Positions 1-5,272 of a stretch of 5,463 nt of DNA are shown here, in pieces; the first letter of the stretch is position 1, and each line of letters opens with the position of its first letter. This DNA is from Nitrososphaerales archaeon TH5896 (GTDB lineage Archaea; Thermoproteota; Nitrososphaeria; Nitrososphaerales; Nitrososphaeraceae). The stretch spans positions 1-5,463 of the forward strand of contig JAATVP010000013.1 in assembly GCA_014523625.1 (NCBI GenBank), in the 5' to 3' direction. The position numbers and the translations under genes are program-made. The notes beneath the pieces were generated by a model that saw only the letters and a list, made by a program, of their open reading frames with translations, was not told where the DNA came from and searched no databases.

Positions 1-5
1 CTTAC

Positions 6-16
6 ATAATTATAAC
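6..16 (+). promoter_or_regulatory. Possible TATA box of the LysE-family gene
   Basis: An AT-rich TAATTATAA stretch lies about 30-38 bp before ATG 46. That would put transcription start only a few bases ahead of ATG 46, consistent with a very short leader. The spacing would not suit GTG 25, so this mildly favours the ATG. The evidence is base composition and spacing only, and the left edge of the window cuts off any upstream element. Confidence 0.25.
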
Positions 17-24
17 ACAAATTT

Positions 25-717
25 GTGGTAATATCGGTTGTTTCAATGAATGTACTAGATTTTGCTGGAGAAGTTGTTCTTCTTTCAGCATCAGGCGTCT
101 TATCTCCTGGTCCACTATTTCTTATGAATCTTGTTTATGGAGCAAAACAAGGCTACAAAGCGGGTCTAAAAATTGCATCTGGTCATGCTATGATAGAACT
201 TCCTTTAATTATTATACTTGCGATTAGTTTTTTTCAATTGACTAATACCATAGTTATTACCTATAATCTTAATGCATTGGGATTAGTAGGTGGAACTTCC
301 ATAATCATATTCGCAATTATACAAATTATCAATATTACAAGAAACAAGAGAAACAAGAGTCTGTTCGATAACAGTAACAAAAATCATAGAGTCTCGTTTA
401 TAGCTGACAAGCCCATATTATTAGGTATTATCTTTAGTGCACTAAATCCATTTTTTATAGCTTGGTGGTTAACAGTAGGTTTAACATTGATTTCAGATTC
501 AATTTCTCTTTTTGGAGTCGTTATTGGAAGTGTCTTGCTTTTCTCATTTCATATATGGATGGATTACATTTGGCTCATACTTACATCATATCTTATTTCC
601 AAAGGGGTATCCGTAATTAAGACAAAATACTATTACTTTTTGTTTATGGGATTGAATATTATCTTAACATTTTACGGAATGTATATGATAGTATCAGGTA
701 TATCATTCATTCTGTGA
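25..717 (+). CDS. LysE/RhtB-family membrane exporter
   Basis: This is a polytopic membrane protein of 230 residues (223 from the internal start) that fits the LysE/RhtB translocator family, whose members export amino acids or related small molecules. Visible signatures are the N-terminal SASGVLSPGP stretch (residues 21-30), followed by LVYGAKQGYKAGLKIASGHA (36-55), and the second half-signature NPFFIAWW (141-148). Hydrophobic segments lie at roughly 10-35, 55-75, 84-104, 131-155, 161-190 and 203-228, giving the usual six. A basic, Asn-rich loop (105-125) separates the halves. The frame has a TAA at 13-15, so the gene starts inside the window, at GTG 25 or ATG 46. ATG 46 is preferred because it begins directly before the conserved N-terminal helix and leaves room for an AT-rich promoter upstream. 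The gene is convergent with the potassium transporter. The substrate cannot be told from sequence. Confident in the family, not in the cargo. Confidence 0.88.
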   Translation: MVISVVSMNVLDFAGEVVLLSASGVLSPGPLFLMNLVYGAKQGYKAGLKIASGHAMIELPLIIILAISFFQLTNTIVITYNLNALGLVGGTSIIIFAIIQIINITRNKRNKSLFDNSNKNHRVSFIADKPILLGIIFSALNPFFIAWWLTVGLTLISDSISLFGVVIGSVLLFSFHIWMDYIWLILTSYLISKGVSVIKTKYYYFLFMGLNIILTFYGMYMIVSGISFIL

Positions 718-811
718 CAACTTCCATCTAAACCAGTAAGAACACTTATGAAAATAGGAATTAATGGAAAGTTATAAGTCGTCTATCGTACAAATTGATT
801 GAATTAGGATA

Positions 812-841
812 GATATAAAAGGAAATATATCATTGTTTTTT
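812..841 (+). promoter_or_regulatory. Isolated TATA-like dyad followed by a T-run
   Basis: In the 718-952 spacer between two convergent genes, GATATA (812-817) and TATATC (826-831) form a perfect 6-bp inverted repeat around AAAGGAAA. A run of six T follows at 836-841. The string GATATAAAAGG looks like a good archaeal TATA box on the + strand, but no convincing coding sequence starts downstream. Read instead as RNA, a weak hairpin plus U-run about 95 nt after the exporter stop codon could be its terminator. The sequence does not decide between these. The rest of the spacer holds only a tandem 8-bp TGATCTTG repeat (905-920) and no gene. Confidence 0.25.
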
Positions 842-904
842 AATCCTTAACTTTTTGAAAGCTTCCTGAGGTACGACAGTCTAATTTCTTCTGTTACTTC
901 TAAA

Positions 905-920
905 TGATCTTGTGATCTTG
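905..920. repeat. Tandem 8-bp direct repeat
   Basis: TGATCTTG occurs twice back to back (905-912 and 913-920) in the convergent spacer, 33 bp beyond the stop codon of the potassium transporter. It may be simple replication slippage. No function can be assigned. Confidence 0.6.
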
Positions 921-952
921 TATATTGTGGTATGTGTGTTACCATTAATATT

Positions 953-2155
953 TCAAGGTGTCCTATTTCTGAATCGGTTGAAGAAGATATATATAATAGC
1001 AATTATTTCGAATCTACCAATAATCATATTTATTGATAGTATGATCTTAGAAACTACATTTAGGTCCATGCTGGTAATTCCAGATGTCAGGCCAGTATTC
1101 GTCACTGCAGAAACTGATTCAAAGAATGTATCGAAGAAATTGCTTCCATCAAAATAACTTATTGTAATAGCAGTTCCCAAAGAAACTGCTGGAAATAAGA
1201 TAATGACAAATACGGTATTTTTCATTATATTGATATCGTGTGTTGTTGTTGATGATATCAAGTCTCTTTTTATATCATTTCTGCTAGTCTTATCATCATT
1301 TGAGGGTAAAAATGAAGTTTTATATGACGGTGATACAGATCTCTTTCCTCTTCTAATATTGAGCTGCTTACTCCATCTCAAAAGGGTTCTCATCGCCAGT
1401 ATCAGTCTGTCAAATTTAATTCCACCAGCAGTCGAATATGCCATGCCTCCTATCAGCATAACAATAACTAGGATAATTTTTGCCTCCATAGAAATTGATC
1501 CAAGGTTTATTAATTGGAAACCAGTGGTTGTGGATGCACTAACTACATGAAATCCTGAAATTATCCACCGTTGCTGCTGATTCGTCTCCGTTGGTGGCTC
1601 GACCAAGATCGCAAATAACACAATAGACATAGCCATAAAAGCAAAATATACTAGTATTGGCGATATAAGCTGTCGTGCCTTGATCTCTCTACTGAATAAA
1701 CCATAATGAAATGCGAAGGGAAGAGCGGAAAGAATCATTCCAATCATTAGAATTACTAATTGCTCAATATTGTCGACTATAATATACGTGGAAACAGGTA
1801 CAAATCCTCCTCCCGTAATGGTAGATAAAATAAGTGAGATAGAATCAATTATATCCAGTTCTCCAACATCAAAATAGTAAATAGCTAAGATCAAAGCAAC
1901 TGTATACACTGTAAAAATTACCGTTATAGTCTTAAGCAATTGCTTGAATCTAAGTATCCCACCTCCTCCGCCAAGGATATCTTTCATAGAAGCTAACTTT
2001 TTATCCGGATAGAATAATGCCATAAAGAGATAAACAAAGCTTAAACCACCCACCCATAGAGTATAAGCTCGGTAAAATACAAAACTACTTGGTAAATCTT
2101 CAGGATCAGATAAAGTAGACAATCCGGTAGTGGTAAAACCCGAAAACACTTTCAA
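953..2155 (-). CDS. trkH: TrkH-type K+ transporter, C-terminal part (frameshifted)
   Basis: This frame encodes the larger part of a TrkH/KtrB-type potassium-translocating subunit, a membrane protein with four pore-loop repeats. Counting from the frame's first codon (a TTG, surely not a real start), pore loop 1 is SGFTTTGLSTL (5-15), loop 2 STITGGGF (111-118), loop 3 SASTTTGFQ (206-214) and loop 4 SAVTNTGLTSG (349-359). The family motif MAYSTAGGIKFDRL lies at 238-251, and the C-terminus has the typical IIGRFEII (378-385). A hydrophilic Lys/Arg/Ser-rich cytoplasmic loop spans about 265-308. The N-terminus is missing from this frame: it lies in the overlapping frame at 2106-2915, and the sense continues across the A-run at 2143-2146 (T-run on the coding strand). 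With one base removed, both parts join into a single protein of about 653 residues. All filter glycines and the C-terminus are intact, so decay, if real, is recent. Confidence 0.87.
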   Translation of the reverse strand: MKVFSGFTTTGLSTLSDPEDLPSSFVFYRAYTLWVGGLSFVYLFMALFYPDKKLASMKDILGGGGGILRFKQLLKTITVIFTVYTVALILAIYYFDVGELDIIDSISLILSTITGGGFVPVSTYIIVDNIEQLVILMIGMILSALPFAFHYGLFSREIKARQLISPILVYFAFMAMSIVLFAILVEPPTETNQQQRWIISGFHVVSASTTTGFQLINLGSISMEAKIILVIVMLIGGMAYSTAGGIKFDRLILAMRTLLRWSKQLNIRRGKRSVSPSYKTSFLPSNDDKTSRNDIKRDLISSTTTHDINIMKNTVFVIILFPAVSLGTAITISYFDGSNFFDTFFESVSAVTNTGLTSGITSMDLNVVSKIILSINMIIGRFEIIAIIYIFFNRFRNRTP

Positions 2156-2915
2156 AGAAACTATTTACAAATAATGTGAAAGGTTCAATTCCATTCCAAA
2201 AGGGATTCAAGTATATATATGGAATACTACCAAAAAGACTCAAAATTACGAAACTAAGGACTATAAGAATTGACGCCTGTCTCAAGTTCAGAGGTGTTCT
2301 TTCTCCATAAGCATTAAGCCCAAATCCTGTCGCTAATAAACAAGTACAACAAAAGAATATCCCAGTAGCTGATGTTACCTGTCCCATAAACGTACTTACA
2401 AATGCTGGAACTATCATGAGTATACCAGCAAATTGTAATACGAATCCAAGATTTCCGATAATAGGTTTCGAATGTTCTCTTACTAGGGCTCTGTATGGTC
2501 GAAATGTCTTTTCAAGAACAGATGTCCTTATCACATTAGCTAATGATTCCTGTGTTATTATGCCAAGAATCCGTATATTGTCTGTCAACGGAATTCGTTT
2601 AATTGTATTGACCCTCATTAGTTCTAATGCATCCTTTACGGTCGCTTTGGCTGAGATAGTTATAACAGGATATGACATAATAGCTTTTATGAAAATCTGA
2701 TCCGAATCTTCTCCTGTCATTACAACTTTATCCAAGATATCACTGTCTGTTATAATGCCACTGAGTTTTCCCTCGTTATTAGTAACAATAATTGTCTCAG
2801 CGTTTTTTTTATTCATCATTTTTACTGCATCCGCCACATTTGATTTTTCATCCATTATAACGAATTGCCTATGTATGTAAGAGATTACTGAACGTTCTAG
2901 TGGATCAGATGTCAT
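2106..2915 (-). CDS. trkH: Tandem CBS domains fused to TrkH N-terminus (frameshifted)
   Basis: This is the N-terminal part of the same potassium uptake protein. Residues 15-70 and 76-130 are two CBS motifs; each ends in a hallmark strand and helix (LSGIITDSDIL at 51-61, ILGIITQESLANVI at 116-129). Such pairs usually form a Bateman module that binds adenine nucleotides. A linker (131-150) leads into TrkH membrane helices at about 153-176, 183-204 and 213-235, with the family-like GERTPLNLRQASILIVL (204-220). The frame then enters pore loop 1 (FVNSFFESV, 249-257) and leaves the family sequence at residue 258, where the reading shifts. Residues 258-269 are out-of-frame read-through before a TGA. 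The start is ATG 2915; no Shine-Dalgarno is visible. TrkH proteins are usually controlled by separate RCK/TrkA subunits, so a fused CBS module suggests built-in nucleotide sensing (inference). Confidence 0.87.
   Translation of the reverse strand: MTSDPLERSVISYIHRQFVIMDEKSNVADAVKMMNKKNAETIIVTNNEGKLSGIITDSDILDKVVMTGEDSDQIFIKAIMSYPVITISAKATVKDALELMRVNTIKRIPLTDNIRILGIITQESLANVIRTSVLEKTFRPYRALVREHSKPIIGNLGFVLQFAGILMIVPAFVSTFMGQVTSATGIFFCCTCLLATGFGLNAYGERTPLNLRQASILIVLSFVILSLFGSIPYIYLNPFWNGIEPFTLFVNSFFESVFGFYHYRIVYFI
2143..2146 (-). other. Frameshift site in the trkH gene
   Basis: The coding strand reads GAA AGT GTT TTC GGG. The family pattern ESVSGFTTTG is restored by removing one T from the four-T run (GAA AGT GTT TCG GGT). 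The break therefore falls inside pore loop 1, just before the filter residues. An indel in a short homopolymer fits sequencing error or recent mutation; a ribosomal +1 shift would give the same protein. Confidence 0.8.
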
Positions 2916-2960
2916 GTGATAATACGAGATGTCATTATTCTTTCTTATCTTATCGATTAT

Positions 2961-2970
2961 TTTTTTATAT
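2961..2970 (-). promoter_or_regulatory. Possible TATA box of the CBS-TrkH gene
   Basis: On the - strand ATATAAAAAA occupies 2970-2961, about 50 bp upstream of ATG 2915. This would place the transcript start near 2940 and give a leader of about 25 nt. The match to an archaeal TATA box is good, but the surrounding DNA is AT-rich and chance matches are likely. Confidence 0.35.
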
Positions 2971-3159
2971 GATGATTGGATCCAAGCTAAAGAAGCTAGC
3001 TATTTTTATTATTGTCTGATATTTTGTGATGCCTCTGTCCAGAACATCATACAACTTATCAAAAAGATTGTATTTATTAGTCCTAATTTTATACAGATCC
3101 TGATAATATTTATCATTAATTATGTTATTAATGAGAAATTTACTATAATTCTTGTCCAA
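2965..3159 (-). CDS. Doubtful 64-residue ORF, TTG start only
   Basis: This open frame starts at TTG 3159, has a stop three codons in from its left-hand flank (tca at 3163-3165 read as TGA) and contains no ATG. The product is hydrophilic and rich in Lys, Asn, Tyr, Asp and Ile (for example DKYYQDLYKIRTNKYNLFDK). It ends in SFFSLDPIII and resembles no family I know. A TATA-like CTTTATATTC lies at 3201-3192, about 37 bp upstream. Its stop codon overlaps the likely TATA box of the CBS-TrkH gene. It could be a small gene, a remnant of a longer one, or a chance ORF in AT-rich DNA; chance is at least as likely. Confidence 0.2.
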   Translation of the reverse strand: MDKNYSKFLINNIINDKYYQDLYKIRTNKYNLFDKLYDVLDRGITKYQTIIKIASFFSLDPIII

Positions 3160-3255
3160 TTTTCAGAATATGTAATATAGTGAGTCGATAGAATATAAAG
3201 GTCACGTAATTTGATTTCTTAAATTATTACAATGATTTAATACCTATAAAACTAA

Positions 3256-3275
3256 TAAATAATGTTCATTATTTA
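3256..3275. repeat. 20-bp perfect dyad, 9-bp arms
   Basis: TAAATAATG (3256-3264) and CATTATTTA (3267-3275) are perfect inverted repeats around TT. The dyad lies in the 2916-3459 gene-poor stretch, about 340 bp upstream of the CBS-TrkH start. A symmetrical site like this could bind a dimeric regulator, but with nearly all arms A/T, chance is a real possibility. Confidence 0.5.
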
Positions 3276-3295
3276 GATCATTCAGTTATTTAGAT
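3269..3295. repeat. Direct repeat of TTATTTAGAT
   Basis: TTATTTAGAT appears at 3269-3278 and again at 3286-3295, offset by 17 bp. The first copy overlaps the right arm of the 3256-3275 dyad. No coding sequence is seen here; the spacer from 3181 to 3459 otherwise holds AT-rich sequence and a short hairpin at 3413-3429. Confidence 0.5.
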
Positions 3296-3412
3296 ATCCT
3301 ATACAAAAGAAACTAATAGAAAATAAGTGAAAGTACAAAATTACATGCAGTTAGTAAAGAAACTAGAGATAAAAAAATAATATGGTCAGGATGCAGAGGA
3401 ACCGACTAATTT

Positions 3413-3429
3413 TCTCAAAAAGTTTGAGA
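3413..3429 (-). terminator. Hairpin after the 3460-3894 gene, possible terminator
   Basis: TCTCAAA (3413-3419) and TTTGAGA (3423-3429) form a perfect 7-bp stem with a 3-nt loop, 31 bp past the stop codon of the - strand membrane protein. The position suits a 3'-end structure. There is no T-run after the stem on the coding strand, so it is not a classic intrinsic terminator. Confidence 0.35.
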
Positions 3430-3459
3430 TTAAATTATAGCCTATGACTATTTTTTTAT

Positions 3460-3894
3460 CTAGACTTCCTTCTTCACAGTTTGATAGAGTTTCTTAAGTT
3501 GTTGGTAATGAGATGAATCTCGTTCGTTTACTGAACCTGATTTCAAAAAAGTTTCTTCATAATAACTGATTATCATAGGTTTGATGTATTCAATTAATTT
3601 TTTGTCAGTAATTACTCTTTCGTTGATCGTAAATGAAAGCCAGTCTAGGCTATTGAACATGCGAATATACCATGAATTTCTAACGTCATCAAATTGAGAT
3701 CCTGAAGGTATTTTTGCCAATTCACGATCCACATCTCTGAGTTCATTCATGACATCGCCTAATGATGTGATTTGATCTAGTTTCTTCGAGCGCTGAAATG
3801 TGACAATGGTGTAAAATAATGTTATTGCATATATTGCGGCGACAATAATTTGAATAAATTCTGAAGCTATTGCCATGAATGGATTTACGAACAT
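3460..3894 (-). CDS. Single-pass membrane protein of unknown function
   Basis: This 144-residue protein has one clear membrane helix near its N-terminus (about residues 8-33, MAIASEFIQIIVAAIYAITL onward). A basic QRSKK stop-transfer patch (34-38) follows, so the C-terminal part probably faces the cytoplasm. That soluble part is charged and helical in character: 40-62 has a heptad-like pattern (LGDVMNELRDVDRELAKI), 72-92 is aromatic-rich (NSWYIRMFNSLDWLSFTINE), and the end is lysine-rich. The layout of one helix plus a helical tail recalls small DUF4760-like proteins, but I cannot assign it with confidence. ATG 3894 is the first in-frame start and has a TATA-like GATAAA about 24 bp upstream, consistent with a leaderless mRNA. 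The frame is clean and ends at TAG 3462-3460. No enzymatic motif is visible. Confidence 0.78.
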   Translation of the reverse strand: MFVNPFMAIASEFIQIIVAAIYAITLFYTIVTFQRSKKLDQITSLGDVMNELRDVDRELAKIPSGSQFDDVRNSWYIRMFNSLDWLSFTINERVITDKKLIEYIKPMIISYYEETFLKSGSVNERDSSHYQQLKKLYQTVKKEV

Positions 3895-3914
3895 CGTAAG
3901 ATTTTAGGGTTAGG

Positions 3915-3920
3915 TTTATC
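3915..3920 (-). promoter_or_regulatory. Possible TATA box of the 3460-3894 gene
   Basis: GATAAA on the - strand (3920-3915) is centred about 24 bp from the A of ATG 3894. This is the spacing expected for a leaderless archaeal transcript. The motif is short and imperfect. Confidence 0.3.
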
Positions 3921-3965
3921 AAAATACATTGCTGAGCAACATATTAAAACAGCAAATGAATACCC

Positions 3966-3983
3966 CTTTGATGATTATCAAAG
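3966..3983. repeat. Perfect 7-bp hairpin between two - strand genes
   Basis: CTTTGAT (3966-3972) and ATCAAAG (3977-3983) are perfectly complementary around a 4-nt loop. The hairpin lies 21 bp beyond the stop of the small ORF at 4004-4228 and about 70 bp before the 3894 start. It may end the upstream transcript or act as an operator; T-rich sequence follows it only on the + strand (3990-4000), where no gene needs a terminator. Confidence 0.45.
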
Positions 3984-4003
3984 ACCTCATTTTTGCTTTT
4001 ATC

Positions 4004-4228
4004 TTATTCAAGTAATTTTGCAGAATTGTCTTCAATGCTATCATTTAACCTCTTCAGAAATAGCAAAGACATTATGGGCTGCCTACTTAATGTTGAAATA
4101 ATTACAGTGCTGCTATTTTGTAGGTTAAGTGACTGAAGCCGATCTAAGTCTACAACACAAATTGTGGAATAGTCAACATCAAGAATATTTATTGTTTGGT
4201 TCAAGTACGAAATAGAATAAGGCATCAT
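4004..4228 (-). CDS. Small protein of unknown function with its own promoter
   Basis: This is a 74-residue ORF starting at ATG 4228 (a second ATG follows at 4225) and ending with TAA at 4006-4004. The sequence is not obviously low-complexity: hydrophobic strands such as TINILDV, TICVVDLDRL and STVIISTL alternate with polar turns, and the C-terminal third (SLLFLKRLNDSIEDNSAKLL) looks helical. This suggests a small soluble alpha/beta fold, but I recognise no family. Support for it being real comes from a strong TATA box (ATATAAAA, 4258-4251) centred 26-27 bp before ATG 4228, ideal for leaderless expression. It lies 24 bp after the point where the shifted frame of the upstream regulator ends, so co-transcription with that gene is also possible. 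An alternative is that the promoter serves a non-coding RNA. Confidence 0.5.
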   Translation of the reverse strand: MMPYSISYLNQTINILDVDYSTICVVDLDRLQSLNLQNSSTVIISTLSRQPIMSLLFLKRLNDSIEDNSAKLLE

Positions 4229-4250
4229 CAACTTACTGCGACAAGTTTTG

Positions 4251-4258
4251 TTTTATAT
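4251..4258 (-). promoter_or_regulatory. TATA box of the small ORF, overlapping the lrp stop
   Basis: ATATAAAA on the - strand, preceded by GATCG, is one of the best archaeal TATA matches in the window. Its centre is 26-27 bp from ATG 4228. The TAA inside it (4255-4253) is also the stop codon of the displaced C-terminal frame of the Lrp-type regulator, so one sequence serves both roles. Confidence 0.5.
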
Positions 4259-4399
4259 CGATCTATGCAAAATTGGGCGCAGTAATAATCTCCTATTAAT
4301 TTCCTTCATTATCCAATCGTCGTAATATTGCCATTTGGTAAGTATATAGGAATCTACACCATTAACACCTGCAAAAGAGTTCACCCTAGCCAGAACATT
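4253..4399 (-). other. Out-of-frame C-terminal tail of the Lrp-type regulator
   Basis: Read from AAT 4399, this frame gives 48 codons and ends at TAA 4255-4253: it begins NVLARVNSFAGVNGVDSYIL and continues TKWQYYDDWIMKEINRRL. This is what should follow residue 252 (LRLWLT) of the upstream regulator: the last helix, the last strand and the Trp/Tyr-rich C-terminus seen in archaeal Lrp-like proteins. Restoring one base between 4398 and 4401 (for example an A) joins it in frame and yields a protein of 300 residues. It has no start codon of its own and is not a separate gene. Confidence 0.75.
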
Positions 4400-5154
4400 G
4401 TTAACCACAAACGCAGGCCCTCAGGTTCGATAACACTAGGACTGTACAAGATATTTGCCTGAAATTCTGAGTACATACGTTCAAGTACTTCGTGATAATG
4501 GGATCTTGCAACGGATATTGGAATAACAAATTGAATATATCCTATCATAGCAGCTGGACTGCACTGAAGAGAGAAATCCAATAAACGGCTTTCCTTCATC
4601 CTTTTGAGGCGTCTTGTTGTAGTTTTTTCAGAGATGCCAACTTCTTTAGCGATATCAGATATTTCTATCCTAGCACCTGATAGCAGCAGACATTTTATTA
4701 TTCTTAAATCTGCTTCGCTCAGGTCATTAGATGCAGCAACAGATAGTTCAGTAACAACAATATTGATAACGGTTGCAGGTTTTAGGCGCTCATTTAATGA
4801 TTGGATAATGTTATCATCTAATGGTTTTTTGATGATAAGGGCAGCCACAGAAGTACTCCCCATGTGATACACATGATATGCAAGATCTCCATATTCCTTG
4901 ACACGTTGAATGACATCATCTTTAGTTATTCCATGGCTAGTCTTTACTAACACAAGAGCTGTTCTATAACCGAAAGCCGCAGGATTAACTCTAACTACAA
5001 ACTTTTCTATGACTCCATTGTCTACCATCTTCTTCACTCTCGCCTTTACACTCTTTGATGATAAGCCAATTTGTGAACCTATGATGCTATATGAAGTCCT
5101 ACAATCTCTAGCTAAAGTGGGGAGAATAGTAAGATCATTTTTATCGAGTATCAT
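4381..5154 (-). CDS. Double-module Lrp/AsnC-family transcriptional regulator (C-terminus frameshifted)
   Basis: This DNA-binding regulator is built from two Lrp-like halves. Half one has an AsnC-type winged helix-turn-helix at residues 3-55 (LARDCRTSYSIIGSQIGLSS then KSVKARVKKMVDNGVI) followed by an alpha/beta ligand- or dimer-type domain (65-140). Half two repeats this with a helix-turn-helix at 145-193 (DIAKEVGISEKTTTRRLKRM) and a second alpha/beta domain from about 203. Archaea often carry such tandem forms of about 300-340 residues. The open frame stops early at residue 257 with an out-of-family MFWLG; 48 further codons that complete the domain continue in another frame to 4253. Start ATG 5154 has a GGAG 7 nt upstream. 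The gene is divergent from the AHSA1-domain gene, a common arrangement for a local regulator and its target (inference). Effector and targets are unknown. If the frameshift is real, the second effector domain is incomplete. Confidence 0.86.
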   Translation of the reverse strand: MILDKNDLTILPTLARDCRTSYSIIGSQIGLSSKSVKARVKKMVDNGVIEKFVVRVNPAAFGYRTALVLVKTSHGITKDDVIQRVKEYGDLAYHVYHMGSTSVAALIIKKPLDDNIIQSLNERLKPATVINIVVTELSVAASNDLSEADLRIIKCLLLSGARIEISDIAKEVGISEKTTTRRLKRMKESRLLDFSLQCSPAAMIGYIQFVIPISVARSHYHEVLERMYSEFQANILYSPSVIEPEGLRLWLTMFWLG

Positions 5155-5161
5155 TTCTCTT

Positions 5162-5165
5162 CTCC
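5162..5165 (-). promoter_or_regulatory. Shine-Dalgarno site of the Lrp-type gene
   Basis: GGAG on the - strand lies 7 nt before ATG 5154 (context GATGGAGAAGAGAAATG). It is the only convincing Shine-Dalgarno in the window and supports this start. It also implies a leadered transcript, unlike its neighbours. Confidence 0.5.
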
Positions 5166-5200
5166 ATCTACAATCATATTCTTATTATTACAATTATGAG

Positions 5201-5208
5201 AAATAAAG
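5201..5208 (-). promoter_or_regulatory. Possible TATA box of the Lrp-type gene
   Basis: CTTTATTT on the - strand is centred about 50 bp before ATG 5154. It predicts a start near 5178 and a leader of about 24 nt containing the GGAG. It is a moderate match in AT-rich DNA. Confidence 0.25.
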
Positions 5209-5240
5209 TTGTCTGATATCGGAAGTTTCGTTTCCCCTAA

Positions 5241-5259
5241 AGATAAGTATCTGTAACAG
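5241..5259. promoter_or_regulatory. Overlapping short dyads at the AHSA1-gene core promoter
   Basis: AGATA-AG-TATCT (5241-5252) is a perfect 5-bp-arm dyad, and CTGT-A-ACAG (5251-5259) overlaps its end. The first dyad occupies positions -32 to -21 relative to ATG 5273, where the TATA box of a leaderless transcript should lie. A dimeric repressor bound here would block transcription, and the divergent Lrp-type protein is the obvious candidate. Arms this short can arise by chance. Confidence 0.3.
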
Positions 5260-5272
5260 TATAGTTATAAAT

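Noticed and set aside
912..1157. 81-codon + strand ORF
   Set aside because: It lies over the conserved 3' end of trkH on the opposite strand, has no family-like features and is a shadow frame.
1203..1550. 115-codon + strand ORF
   Set aside because: It is antisense to the trkH pore loops 3-4 and the linker between them; the - strand reading is clearly the coding one.
2416..2700. 94-codon + strand ORF
   Set aside because: It is antisense to the CBS domains and first helices of the transporter, whose motifs are unmistakable.
2929..3180. 83-codon + strand ORF, hydrophobic, starting 14 bp from the trkH start
   Set aside because: The Ile/Phe-rich product is what AT-rich spacer DNA gives by chance. 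No promoter or family signal is seen, and it overlaps the likely trkH promoter.
4604..4867. 87-codon + strand ORF
   Set aside because: It is antisense to the second helix-turn-helix of the Lrp-type gene.
5009..5206. 65-codon + strand ORF
   Set aside because: It is antisense to the first helix-turn-helix and the start region of the Lrp-type gene.
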